Shown: in pieces, positions 21,144 through 33,174 of the stretch | Position numbering within the stretch: position 1 is the first letter of the stretch | How the letters are laid out: each line of letters starts with the position of its first letter | Source: Mixophyes australis | Taxonomy: Eukaryota; Chordata; Amphibia; Anura; Limnodynastidae | Length of the DNA stretch: 64,000 nt | Direction: 5' to 3' | Assembly (NCBI GenBank): GCA_036250195.1 | Contig: JAVHZZ010000009.1 | Coordinates: forward strand, 42,871,824 to 42,935,823 | Notes under the pieces: generated by a model | What the model saw: the letters and a program-made list of their open reading frames with translations, nothing else | What the model was told of the DNA's origin: nothing | The model's database searches: none | Translations under genes and position numbers: made by a program

Positions 21144-23280
21144 TGTCTTGCCAACCACCGATGTGACTTTGGAAAACCGTGCTAATCCCCCCTACTTTAG
21201 TGTTGCCCCCGCTCACATGACACCACTACTAGAATTTTCTCCAGGGCAATTTTAAGTTTCTAATCCACCCCTGGTGATGTAAACCTCTAACACTTCTTCA
21301 CCTACCATGGTACAACTTTTCACCTTTACCACTTCTCCACCCACTGTGGTGCACTTCGAAGTTGCAGAGACATCTCCTAAGAGCAGATGCTAGCCATGCA
21401 CCGTAAAGTGCTATGGGAAAACAAGTGCTAAACCAAGATATGTTGCAGTAAGCATAGGGTGCACTTCATAAATACCTCCACTGTGTTTGAGGTCACAAAC
21501 TGCAAATTAAAATCTTAAATATAATCTTTAAAGTAACTCCACACAGATAGGGCTTTGGTCTGAATCAAACTCAATGCCCCCATTTTGGGAGGTAGCAATG
21601 ATAACCACTGTACCACAGTGCTCAATAAGACAATAAAATCATTCAGTCATAAAGTGACTAGGGGTCGCCAGATATATGCACAAATATAAAATTGCATAGT
21701 AATAAAGATTTTTGGAGTTTTTAGGTAATTCAGTTAGTCAACCCCAATCGTGGAATTTCATAAGTGAGAATGAGAGAACTGAAAGGGGACTTCTCAGTTT
21801 GCAATGCACATATAATTTCAAGTTGTGTCCGTGTAAGCAGTGCCCTATAGCACCCAATTTTATAGCAAGACAAAAAACAATAGCCCAACCAAAGTTAACA
21901 ATGTGTGACATATTTTGGAGAAAGGACACTAATTTTGCAGCAGTTCCTGTAGTACAAGGCAGAGGGCGCTACTTTCTAAATTATTTTTCACACCTAAGGT
22001 TTGACATCATGCTATTGGCATATTAGAAGCAAGACAAGAGCCTATTGTTGATGTTTGTGGTGGTACTGGTGAAACGTACAAGCAGATATATTGGTATTAC
22101 ATAACACCATAGGAGCTTACATACTTACCATCTCCAGCAAAGCTCTGGTTTGGTACCTCCTCCTCATAAGCAGAAGTCATATGAATGCACCCAGTCTAGG
22201 ATTATTACATATTTTGCTTTAAGGTTGTCTTCTTCTGTGAACAGGATAGTGGCTGCTTATATAATAAGCCTTGGTGTAGATTCAGCAGCTCCACGAGAAC
22301 CTCACTATAACTTAGCCAGATACCAAGGTTAGGGGATAAAAACAACTAATGTGGGCACATCATCACTGGCATGCAAGAGGTTGGAGCATTTGGAGAGAAA
22401 ATTTCACTTTCCCCATATGCCGGATGTATTAGAATACACACAGGTTTTTCCCTTTATGCTTCTTACCTACCATCCACATTTGTTAAGATCTGTGTATTGT
22501 TATTATTATGAAAAACCTCATTAAAAAAATAGTGCATTGGCTTCGGTATTACAACTTAGTGCAGTGGTATACTGCTTATAGTGTTTCTCAATTCATAAAG
22601 GAGAAAAGGAGTTCTGATTTGCAGGTCCTCTTATGGTCCACACACACAATAATAAAAATGTACACACTTTTATTTAAATCAATTAGAATATTCCAAATAA
22701 AATATTTTGTTACAAAATATTAGGTTAAAATAATATAAAGTGTCAATCCAAAGATGAACGAAAGGTGATGAAACACTTGATATTACAACCAAAAGGGTCC
22801 TTGGCAAGTCTTTATGCTAGAGATCCTGTTTTGTTTGTATCTCATAAAGATATATCAAAAACAATTGTAGTTTGTTCAGAAAAAATAGCATCTACTTCAG
22901 CAAACTAAGGGATTTTATTTATGATCATATTATATTATTTTGGTACCTTTGAGAACCCAATAAATTCTATTGGAATTATTACTACTCTTACAGTTGTGGT
23001 GTCAGACACTCACTTAATTAGCTCAGTGACTTCATGTCTCATTCCCATCAAGATAGCATTATCTTGTCTTGTTGTATCTGTTCTGTCACTGTTTGCTTGT
23101 CTCCAAAGATCTATGCTATATGTTCATTGTATTACTTTTAGTCTTTGCTACCCGCACTAATGACGTAACATAGAAAAGTGTTAGTTAGCTACCATCCCTA
23201 AATCTGATTCTCATCAGTGATATATAGTCATAATTGTTAGAGCAATTCTCATTTAAAATAATGAGACCCCTAGAACTGCT
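21144..23280. other. non-coding DNA, no gene recognised
   Basis: Short open frames carry no recognisable domain. No clear element ends. Presumed intron with old, unrecognisable repeats. Confidence 0.3.
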
Positions 23281-23950
23281 TCACCTATAGCAGTCTTCTT
23301 TCTTAGCTACGATATGCTCATGAATACACAGTGACCCACAGGTCTTATTACCCTTGGGTATTGCAAAGTTATAATAGGTGGACAGATCATGGGTCGAGGC
23401 AGCACAAAAGCAGAGTCCAATAATCAATCTGTGATCAGGGCTGGTAGCATACAAAGCAAAGTCCAATAAACAATCTGGGGTCAAGGCTATCAACGTACAA
23501 AGCAGAGTCCAATAAACAATCCAAGGTCAAGTGCCTGAGAAAGAGGCAAAGTACTATTCAGAATCCTTGTTACAACAAAGAGGTACACACTAAAGCACAG
23601 GTTCAATAAAGTGGGTCAGAGCAAACTATCACCAGCAAAGAATGTGGAAAGAAAAAGCTTCATATAGGGCACAAGGCCAATCAGTCCCTTAATTAAATCA
23701 AACAGTACGCAGGAGTGTGATGCCTGCCAGCAGCAATAACCACTAACAGACTCCAGCTGATGTTACCTAGCAACTGGAACAATGCCAGAATAATCATTAA
23801 ATCTAAGCAAATCTAAGCAAAGATGCCGCATGCCGTTGCTAGGCAAAAGGCACAGAATGAGACATTGCCTATCTCCGCTGATTGGCTGAATGATGCCGAT
23901 TGCCATTATAACTCAGCCAGCAGAGCAAACGGTGGTGCCCTCCGCCATTC
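23281..23950 (-). mobile_element. probable gypsy-type LTR fragment with internal minisatellite
   Basis: Composition and layout resemble the minus-oriented LTRs elsewhere in the window, with GCACAGGTTCAATAAAGTGG and a repetitive central part. No TG...CA ends with target duplication could be set. Confidence 0.4.
23405..23540. repeat. 46-bp tandem repeat, three units
   Basis: The motif CARAGTCCAATAA recurs at 23411, 23457 and 23503, an exact 46-bp spacing, each followed by CAATC and GGTCAAGG-like text. Confidence 0.85.
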
Positions 23951-24126
23951 TAACATCACTATTCTTTAGTACAGTTGCTAAATCCTCTAGATGTGCACAT
24001 TCTCATAAGTGTATCAGTTTAACATGCACATGTCCAATGATCCAAAAATGTTGCTCTGCATAATATTTCTACTAGATATTCATTGAGGTTCACCCCAAAA
24101 ATTTGATAATTGGCTGCTAAGACTAT

Positions 24127-24301
24127 GGGGTATATTTACTACAGTGCGGGTTTGAAAAAGTGGAGATGTTGCCTATAGCAACCAATCCAATTCTAGCTTT
24201 CATTTATTTAGTGCATTCTACAAAATGATAGTTAGAATCTGATTGGTTGCTATGGGCAACTTCTCTACTTTTTCAAACCCGCAGTTTAGTAAATATACCC
24301 C
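24127..24301. mobile_element. 175-bp MITE, copy 4 (3-bp duplication TAT)
   Basis: The best-preserved copy of the family: GGGGTATATTTACTACAGTG at the left and CAGTTTAGTAAATATACCCC at the right, inner arms GGAGATGTTGCCTATAGCAA and TTGCTATGGGCAACTTCTCT. Flanked by TAT at 24124-24126 and 24302-24304. Confidence 0.9.
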
Positions 24302-24304
24302 TAT

Positions 24305-25108
24305 ATGTTATACATATGTTCTACAGCTCCCCCAATTTCATGGGTGAGTTCACACTCAAACCCAGGTGATTACCTACTCATATTTATCCAATATCACACG
24401 TTCATTGATGCTAAGATACTGATATTCTTTTAAATCCCAGAGTTATAACTGTCTTACAGTTCAGTTTCTCAAACTATATATATATTGGTGACCAGGTGTA
24501 TTGCTAATTTTGCTCAGATTATAAGATGACTAGTCTAGGAGAGTGGGTATGTCTGAGCTTTTTCTCTACCCTTTGTGTTTTTTCAGTAACCAGCATTTAT
24601 GAGGTTTACTCTCAGATGGAAATAATACACTCCACATTTATACGGAGCAATACTGCCAATTTTCAATATAGTTTCTTGAGGCAGCAGAAAACAGGGTAAC
24701 TGCTCAGGCTATATATTATACAAAAAGGTGTTTTTTAGCTCTTGTATTGTTAGGTAAGCTGTCATTCATGCATAGATGATTGCCTGCACAAATTTATATA
24801 TTATCCAGCTTTTGCTGACACTTAGACAATAGTACTCTTTTCATTCCCACTGTTAAAATGATTTTCCAAACAGATAGCCTCCTAATTTTCTTAGATCCTA
24901 AGTAAGGGAACAGGTGTAGCACAGCAGTATTACATTTTGCGGCAGTTGCCAATATTGTTTTCTGAAGCAGCGGCAAACAAGTGCACGCTACTGACGTCAA
25001 TTTCGGGTTTTCTATAGTGATGTAGTCATGACTCACCCGAAGTATGATTCACTAGTTGCTTCTTCTAGGAATCCACTACTTCAGAAAACAGTATTCCCTA
25101 CTAGTCGG
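24305..25108. other. non-coding DNA, no gene recognised
   Basis: Two related passages occur (around 24650-24690 and 24945-24980, both with TGCCAATNTT and GAGGCAGC/GAAGCAGC), suggesting an old local duplication. No gene. Confidence 0.35.
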
Positions 25109-26170
25109 TGTGACAGACCCGGGCCTTATATTGAGAATATCGTGCCAACCCGGTCTGTCCTCAGTGGGCCAACTGAACAACCATGACCCACTCTGTTATT
25201 AAATGCCGCCCGGTGGCCAGATCTGTTATTGCAGTGGTGTCGAGAGAGGGAGGGGAGAGGCAGCTCACAGGAAGTGTGAATCAGCTGTGGACCCTGTGAC
25301 ATCAAAAAGTAGTGGAACGGGTTAAAAAGAGGAGGGTCAGGACCTTATCTAAAATCAGGAGGGGTCTCTCCCTGTTTGCTAACTATTGTTCTAGCAAGTC
25401 TGCAACACAGTCTGAATGGCACCATCACCGCAGGGGGGAGACCACTGATGTCATGCACTATTATCACCCCTGTTACCACCCAAACTCTTCACACCACCAA
25501 TCACAAGAGGACAATGAGTGGGGGGTTGTGGAAGGGACAAAAGGGAGCTGTCTGGGGGAGGGGGGTTGTTGTTGGAGAATCTTGAGACAACGAGGACTTG
25601 GACTGTTGGAGAGTAACCGTATTCTCGCAGGGCCTTAAAGAAATGCTTGAGGCAGGAGCTTCTTGACAGAGACCGGACAGTGTACCTCTAGGACTGATTC
25701 TATTACCACTCCATCGGGAGACACTCGCAGATTCTGGGGAATTGGTGAGCCTACATCGGTAGGGAGACTATACCCAGGGTCCCACCAAGCTGGTGGAGAG
25801 TTGGCAGAGCGGCTGGGATCAGCAAGATACACAGACCCACCTTAAGGATCAGAAACCGTGGCCCACTTGGATTGTCAGCTGTGGATTTTATTACCAGGAG
25901 TTTGGGCCTGCTAGGACTCTGTGCTTGGAGGTAACCTGCTGGGGACTTTGTTGGGGAGCTTTTACTTGCACTGGTGATTTTCTGACACTTGATACATTTG
26001 GTGAGGGAACAAGTTTCTCCTTGGGGAGCACTGTTGTATTTTACTAAGTGTGTACACTTTGTTTAATAAAAGGGATTATTATTTCTTTCCTGTCTCCTTA
26101 CCTGTATGACCTGTGAACCTAGAGGACAGGGTATCTAGTGAGCTTTGGTTCTAACCCCGGTGTCCTCACA
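25109..26170 (+). mobile_element. 5' LTR of a Gmr1-like gypsy element
   Basis: Starts TGTGACAGACCCGGGCC and ends CCGGTGTCCTCACA, giving TG...CA ends and about 1062 bp. A polyadenylation signal AATAAA lies at 26065-26070, 105 bp before the end. Four bases after the LTR is TGGTGGCAGCAGTGGGAT, which begins with TGG as primer-binding sites do; the tRNA is not assigned. The gag frame follows in the same direction. No 3' LTR is seen. Confidence 0.78.
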
Positions 26171-26326
26171 ATTTTGGTGGCAGCAGTGGGATCACACAGT
26201 CCCAACGTTTGGGTAGAGCGCAGGGACTCGTATCCAGATACGGTCAAGCTCTGTAAGGACACATGGCAACAGTCTGTCAGCACCAGTGTTAGTAAAAAAA
26301 AGAACCTAGCTGGGAAGTCAGCAGGA

Positions 26327-26992
26327 ATGGCCACAGAAGCAGAGCAGATCAGTTTAAAAGCCACAGAGAGATTCTATATGAAAGCAAGGAAACAACACTT
26401 GCAGGGGTTCTGCAGAACCAAAGGGGTGGACTTTGATGACACAGACGTGCGTGAATTTCTGGTGGCCAAACTAATGGAATGGGAAAAGGCTCACCCTGAG
26501 GAGATGGAAGAGTCAGAGGTGGAGGAGGAGGAGGCCAAAGACCAGCCACAGAGACCCCCCAGTGGGACACAACCCAGACCACCGTCCGGCATTCCAGCAG
26601 TGCTGCAAGATTGGCTGACAGCACTGGGGGAAAGGGCAACCCTGCATGAAAGGGCAGCCGTACTCCAAGCAATGTTGGGGGTAGAAATTGAGGTACCTCA
26701 GATTCAGAGAGAAGAAGGTCGGGGAGAGGCCCGGTTGAGACCTCAGCTGGGATATAGTGGAGTCCCAATTTTTAAAGAGGCAGATGCAGACATTGATACC
26801 CATCTCCAGGTTTTTGAAAACTTGATGGGAGTCCATGGGATTGAGGAGGAAGAGTGGTCCAAATATCTGGGACCCAGCCTGACTGGGAAAGCGCTGGAAG
26901 CTTACCAGGCTCTAAGCCCTCAAGAATTTGGGGATTATGGTACAGTGAAAAAGGCGCTGATGGTAAAATTCCACAGTCGGGAATATTTTTTA
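26327..26992 (+). pseudogene. Gmr1-like gypsy gag with SCAN-like domain, 3'-truncated
   Basis: The open frame spans 26138-27019, but its first 63 codons cover the LTR tail and leader, so the likely start is the ATG at 26327 (MATEAEQ). In full-frame numbering, residues about 117-150 are acidic and proline-rich. Residues about 210-280 read IFKEADADIDTHLQVFENL, then LGPSLTGKALEAYQAL and a VKKALMVKF segment; this matches the gag capsid region of Gmr1-like gypsy elements, the published source of the vertebrate SCAN domain. The frame leaves the family after about residue 280 and runs into unrelated AT-rich DNA near 26990, so the rest of gag and all of pol are missing. Gag would form the particle around element RNA. 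Confidence 0.8.
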
Positions 26993-27625
26993 CATTCATC
27001 TAATATAAAAATCAACTAAAACCAAATTATTTTAGGTTGTAATTTCTAGTGATGCATTTATTTTGGTTTATTTCTCTACTGTACAGCTTTACAGAATATT
27101 TTTTGGTGTTTTATATCGATCTTCAAAATCATAAACTTATTTTTTCTCTTAGTAAATAGGTGACATAGCACCTAATAAATTCTAACACCAAATTAACTGT
27201 TAACTAACATACTAAATAAAGAACAACCTAAAATGCTATACCTAAAAAAATATATATTTTTGTAACTAATGAAAAACTAATAGTGATGATTAACTGATAT
27301 CGAAAACTAAAATAGTATCTAAGAAAAGCTTATTCAACTGAATAATGATCTAAATTTATAAATTGCTTCTCATAGTTGAGAGGAGGGATGACTATGGCAA
27401 ACCTTGTCAGTCCTTAAACCTTTTCTTTAAAAAAAATAAAAATCACTGATTAGTTCAAGCCAAATAACATGTGACCTAGACCATGTACTTATAGTGAAGT
27501 CACTATGAGGCATAATAGATACCTTTAAACATTGCCAGCAGTTAGCAGCTAAATTATCGGGAAATAGACTGGCATTTCAACAAAGGCTAACAGATTTGTA
27601 GATATGATTAAAGAGAATGTTATGT
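26993..27625. other. AT-rich non-coding DNA
   Basis: Begins at the abrupt truncation of the gypsy element. No gene or element recognised. Confidence 0.35.
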
Positions 27626-27870
27626 TATACATGCTAGAGCAGCCAAGTATGTAGGAGGCGCTACTTTATTTTGTCTAATTAAGTTAATATTTATTTAGCA
27701 ACAAATGTTCATATTCAAGAGGACACTTGGCTAACAGTGATCACAATATGATAACAAATTATTCCCAGTGTTATGCCAATTCAATGAGAATGCAATTACA
27801 GAAAGAAAAAAATGTTGAATTAAGGGCATTTAGTTATATGAAAAATTTCATAACAATACATTGTTATTTA
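27626..27870 (+). pseudogene. LINE endonuclease fragment (CR1-like)
   Basis: Broken frames give LEQPSM and then, in another frame, GHLANSDHNMI. The SDHNM motif is the conserved end of the apurinic endonuclease domain in CR1/L2-type LINEs, and the upstream LEQPS matches the usual lead-in. The fragment has a stop and a frameshift. Family assignment is tentative. Confidence 0.5.
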
Positions 27871-28590
27871 CATTGGAAACAGAAGAGTGGCAGCATTATA
27901 TTAGGTCCTGGTGGGATATAAGAGCTGACTCGTTGTTAGGCTGTGTGCATTGCGTAGATGTGTGTGTCTCCTGTTATGTGACAAATGTGTAGGTTATTTT
28001 TAATAAGTAATTATGTTTAAGAGGTTAGGGTTCAGTGCAGTTATTGTATAATTCACTTATTATCGCTATTCTACATCTATATTCATTATTCCATTGCTGG
28101 TGTATAGTGGGGGCTAGTAAAATGATAGATTTATTCCTGCAGTTGGTTAGATCCTAGGTGAGTCAGAAACTATTATCAATTTGAACATGACCTTTTTTAA
28201 TTTGAAAATTTTCATGACATTAATAAAAACTGGAGGGATGAGTACAGACTTAAAACTTAACAAAAAAGGGAACTGTAACTAAAGCAAATGTAATTTTAGA
28301 TGGCAATAATGCACATGCATTAGAATACAACACCCGTCACTGGGTATGATATTGAACTGGTGCTTTGTTGTTCATGAAATGATGATTTGGACTTCAGTGG
28401 AGAGCTCTCAGATAGATTATTCTTTTCCTCAAACCACCTTTCATTTTTATTTTCGGAAAAATGCTGTTCAATCTGTATCTGTATAAATATCCTACTCAAC
28501 TTCGTTTATACTTACAGGGTTTAATACAACTTTTAATCATTTACAATAGGTATTCTTATTTATTTATTTATTTATTAACATTTATTTAGA
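27871..28590. other. AT-rich non-coding DNA
   Basis: Nothing recognised apart from a short (TTTA)n run at about 28555-28576. Confidence 0.3.
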
Positions 28591-30017
28591 AAGCAGAAAG
28601 GATTGGCGGAACAAACTAAAGATGAGTTCCCTTGCAGTGACCTTCCCACTACAATAGAGGGACTCATTGCCATGTGCATTCTTCTTGACACACGCTTTCA
28701 GAAGTGTTAGCTTCAGAGGAAAGAGACGTCTACTCACTATCTCCTGTCAGCTCATTAGCCACGGATAATCAGTGCTGTGCCATCTGAGAGCTTTCCCATG
28801 CAGCTCAGGAGGTCTTTGTTGTACATGGATGAGGGAACTTGCACTGATCTTTAATGTGGGAGCCAAGGTTACTGGAAGAAAATGTGTCTAGAATTAAAAA
28901 GATCGGAGCCTTTTTTTTTTCACTTTCCATTCTTCAATTGCAGCTATCCATCGCCCACTCCTCCGTTTACACTGAGGCCTTCTTGGATTCTGGAGACTGG
29001 TTCCTAAAATCAGCCCAATGGTCATAGAAGCTGTGAATGGACAACCCATAACCACAGTTTTGGTAACTCACAAGATCATCCTCCTGTATCAGTTCTAGGA
29101 GCTGATCTTGTTCATTACCATTCATCCCAGTCGTCCTGGTTTATCACTGGTTCTACATTCACAACCCAGTGATCAATTGGAGGACCAAACAGATACAAAG
29201 GTAAAACTCAAGCCAGAACACTTGCCTACAACCAGTGAGAATGGCAACAGTATGTAACATTACCCAAGGTGAGGATAATCAGTCTGGTCCAAAGGGGGCT
29301 GCCTGAGAGCACCAATGGTTCATCAGGGTCTTCAGCAAACAGCAGACAGAGGCACTACCTCCCCACAGAGAATGAGACAGTCTGATCAACCTGCTACCTG
29401 GCACCATGCCCTCATGGGCAGGAAATTCCAGCTGTCTGAAACGTAAACAAGAGCCATGATCACCTATATACAGGAGAACTTAGAGTAAAGACTCATCATG
29501 GAATCCAGATCCCTCATTGGTGCCTACAACCTGATCTGTATCCAAGAGGGAGACAAATGGGAGATGGCATTCAACACTAACAATGGGCACTATGAACACT
29601 GGGTCATGCCTTTCAGCCTGTGTAATATCCCAGCTGTCATTCAAGCCTATATGAATTCCCTCTTTAGGGACTTACTGGAGATATCAGTTCTCATCTACCT
29701 GGATGATATACTAATCTTCTCTAGCACGCTCAAGGAACATCACAACCACATGAGAGAGGTATTGGCCAAAATATTATTTGCCAAAATGGAGAAGGGTTCC
29801 TTCAACTAGCCCAGTGCGAATTTCCTGTGACACATCATCTGAACAAAGGACATAAGAATGGAACTGGAGAAAATTTTGCTCAATTGGCTGATTCCCAGAG
29901 GTTTGTGGGATATAGTAATTTCTATAGACATTTAATTTGAAATGTTTTACTTTCAAGGACACTGTCACACCAAAAGGATTCTGGGAGATGCCTGAGTGGT
30001 TTGCCCAGTTTAACTAC

Positions 30018-30054
30018 ATTAGACTCCGCCCCTCAGAGAGGGGCGGAGTCTAAT
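30018..30054. repeat. 17-bp-arm perfect hairpin in the solo LTR
   Basis: ATTAGACTCCGCCCCTC and its exact reverse complement are separated by AGA. The GGAGTCTAAYGG half recurs singly at about 20576 and 33201 in other LTRs. Confidence 0.9.
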
Positions 30055-30224
30055 GGAGAGGGAGCTTTTCTCCAGAGACTCCTGCAAGGAAGTAAGGGCT
30101 TAGCGGGACCATAACCGCAGGTCGCTTCCTCTCAGAAGGTAACGGGCGAAACCACGAGGAGAACCTGGTACACCGAAACAAGAAAAGATTGAAGGTAGCG
30201 GGAGTGTGGTGCAGTAGTAGTAGT

Positions 30225-30605
30225 AGTTGCCACAGAGATCCTGTAGAGCTGGGAAACCCCTAGATTCAGGAAGGTAGCGGAGCAAGGTTCTGCAGCAGCT
30301 GTCGCCATGGAGGTCCAGTGGAGTTGGGAAGCCCCTAGAGTCAGGAAGGTAGCGGAGCAAGGTTCTGCAGCAGCTGTTGCCACGCAGATCCTGTGGAGCC
30401 CCTAGAGTCATGAAAGTAGCGGAGCGAGACTTGTCAGCAGCTGTTGCCATAGAGATCCTGTGGAGCTGGGAAGCCCCTAGAGTCAGGAAGGTAGCGGAGC
30501 GAGGTTCTGCAGCAGCTGTTGCCACGGAGCTCCTGTGGCGCTGACAAGCCCCCTAGAGTCATGAAGATAGCATAGCGAGATTCTGCAGCAGCTGTTGACA
30601 AGAAG
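30225..30605. repeat. about 75-bp tandem repeat in the solo LTR, five units
   Basis: The motif AAGGTAGCGGAGC (or a close variant) occurs at 30271, 30346, 30413, 30488 and 30564. Units also share GCAGCAGCTGTTGCCA and AAGCCCCTAGAGTCA. One unit is 8 bp shorter. Confidence 0.9.
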
Positions 30606-32350
30606 CCCAGGAAAGAAATTGTGGACCATGCAGCAAAGTACTGGAGACTGCTCAGGTGAGAATCACTGCAGGAAGCTGGAAAATGTAGGAGTAAGAACTG
30701 GGACGTCAAACCTGGAGGTGAGACTTGAAGATCTAACACCATACTACAGCAGGAGGTGCTAGTGAGAGCTAGCAGCTGAAATGCCGGGTCTGTACATGTA
30801 CAGAACTCGGCAAGATGGCTCCCGCACTGGAGAGCCGCAGCGTCTGTGCGGAGCGGCATGGAGGCAGAGAAGACAAGGTAAGTGAAGGTTGGCCGCTTGT
30901 CTGCATCAATGGGTCTGAGTGGTGACAGACACATAGACACCACAGGCACAACAGGCTTTTGACACCTTAAAAAAATCTCTACACCTCAGCACCTATTCTC
31001 TAGTATCCGGACCCCGAAGTAGATGCATCAGAGTGGAGAGGGAGTCTTGCTTTACCAAACTGATAACAAGAATGTGCTCCACCCTTTCTCTTTTTTTCTA
31101 AAAGGTTCACCTCTGCCGTGGTCATCTATGACAAAGAAAACCATTAAGCTTCTAGAAAAGGGCAGATTCCTTCTCTATCCTGACCAACAACCAAAAACTG
31201 TAGTATATTCATGGGGCCAAGAGGTAGAACGCTTGACAGGCATGGTGGACTCTTTTCCTTACTCACTTCAACTTTATTATTACATACCAGCGTGGGTCCA
31301 GTAATTTCAAGGTAGGTATACTCTCCAAACAGTTCTTTCCCTAATTATCCCAAAAACATTATTCCTCCAGGCTTGAGTCTGGGAGCAACCATTTCTTTAA
31401 AGTTGTTGAACAGGATCCAGGTCACATCAATAGTGCTCACCAAGGTACCTGTACAGGAAGAAAAGATATTTGTTCCACCCAGCTGCCAGCTGTAGGTTCT
31501 GCAGTGGAGACATCAATCACGATTGTCAGAGCATCCTGATATCTGGAAGACTATTGATTTGGTCCTCTGAGAATTATGGTCATCCACTGTAAAGAAGGAC
31601 ATTGCCTCCTTTGTCCAATCATGCAATATTGGTGCACACACCAATGTACCATGGACACAATCTTCCGGGCTTGGTCCCTGTCCGTACCACAGAGGCCAAG
31701 GAGGTCTTCCGGCTGCACGGATTTCCCTTGTATATAGAATCTGACTGAGGGTTTAAATTTGTGGCAAGGTTTTGGAGTGTCTTACAAGGGGCTGGAAATT
31801 TCACTCTGCTTCTCATCTAGGTACCATCTCGTCAAACAGACAACCTATCCCTCAAACAATTCCTGCTGTGTTTTGTCTCAGATGCCCAAGACGACTGGTT
31901 CCAATTGCTTGCGTGAACAGAGTTCTCACAGAAAAACCTGGTGCTGGACTCCACGGGTTCCATTCGGTGCTCATTCTGTCTTCACATGCCACCTCTGGAG
32001 TTCCTATGGCAGCTTTCTGCTAAGAACAGTAATCTAGTGAGTTTCCTACTGACGAGCTTTCCTTGCTCTGCAATCAGCCATTCAGTAAAAAGGTCAAGTC
32101 AAACAGAACTGTTTCTGACCTGTTTTTTGATTGTACATCACGATTCCACCTTTTCAGATTCTTTGTTCTCATCTTCATCTCCAAGTCTTCTACCTTCTTC
32201 GCTCCCTTGACTTTGGCTTTGTCCTATGCTTCAACTTGTACCTCACTACCAGTACTCTCAGGACTAAACGGCTTGCTCGGATGTGGAATGTATCTAATTG
32301 GTACACCAGCCAAGGGGTTCTTTCCTAGAAGTTGACGGCACCGTGCAACC

Positions 32351-33174
32351 CTCAAAAGTGGGTCACTGTACTTGATCTGTTTGCTTAGTGCTGCATGCAA
32401 GCCCCCTACTTACAATATCAAAATTATCCGTAATCCTCCATAATGGTCATCCCTGGTTAAGATTGTTCCCAGTCTGTGCTAAACTGATGCTTTCAGTTGT
32501 CTGGCCTTTGATTAAATGCAATATGTCAGGGTTCCTAGCATGAACTCCAGAGTGATTGGTAATGCAAAAATAAGGTTTATTATTAGACAGAGATTCACAG
32601 GCAGAGAATGGTGCAATAAATGATAAATGGCAACACAGTTTAAGGCAACAGATACAAATAGCAGGACTGACAATATAGCTGATTCACTCATGAAGTCACA
32701 AATGGTAAACAGATGTAGGCAGAACAGAGTAGCTGGATAACAGACCTAGGCTGGAGAAGCAGAGATAATATAATGAAAAATAAAATTTGCACCCATAAAT
32801 TAATTATAAATTAATTTTGCCCCTTAATCAATAAAAAAATGATTGCCCCTAAAATTGACATGTCAATGGTGCTTCCTCTTATGGTCTGAAAGGCAAGATA
32901 GCTAAAACATCATGCAGTTTGAGCAATCTCGCCTAAACCATCTTTTTTGTTTTGTCCATTTGGATAGTGGTTTTATGGTGGTTTTGCAAACCCCAACTTA
33001 GTAAATTTGACTATTTGTATGTTCATCATTGTTAAAATTAGGATGGCGATTTGTAAAGCGTTGGTTTTTTAAAAATGCCAATTCTGGGCGTTTTAATGGC
33101 ATTTTGACCTTTAGTAAATCTGGCGGTTTTAAAACCAGCTGAATGTTATGTCTCCCGGGAGACGTCTTTTAGTC
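32351..33174. other. non-coding DNA, partly LTR-like
   Basis: A TGTCAGGGTTCCTAGCATG start at about 32525 with an AATAAA-like stretch on the minus strand (about 32567-32577) suggests another LTR fragment. After about 32770 the sequence is AT-rich with repeated TTTAGTAAAT motifs, resembling MITE ends. No firm boundaries. Confidence 0.35.

Larger units (their letters stand above)
29963..30927 (-). mobile_element. solo LTR nested in gypsy pol (duplication GACAC)
   Basis: Begins TGTCACACCAAAAGG and ends GGTGACA, with a perfect 5-bp duplication GACAC at 29958-29962 and 30928-30932. It splits the pol coding sequence exactly: the RT segment ends just before it and the AFDTLK segment resumes after it. 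The 965-bp LTR has no internal region beside it, as expected after recombination between two LTRs. Minus orientation is inferred from similarity in layout to the LTR at 60433. Confidence 0.9.
28590..32350 (+). pseudogene. old Ty3/gypsy gag-pol remnant, interrupted by a solo LTR
   Basis: In order on the plus strand: a gag tail (about 28610-28840, IEGLIAMCILLDTRFQ-like), a protease region (about 28930-29170), reverse transcriptase at 29498-29810 with GAYNLI, VMPFSLCN and the catalytic YLDD at about 29697-29708, a ...NFYRH segment near 29915-29935, then, after the inserted LTR (29963-30927), the RNase H lead-in AFDTLK (about 30955) and ...LHPFSFF near 31078. Integrase-like pieces follow to about 32330. 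Frames are broken throughout. The element once copied itself through an RNA intermediate; it is now dead. No LTR of its own was confidently identified. Confidence 0.8.

Noticed and set aside
30100..30949. Minus-strand frames of 141 and 171 codons with repeated MATAAAEPRSATFLTLG-type text
   Set aside because: They read through the 75-bp tandem repeat of the solo LTR; the repeats, not selection, keep the frame open.
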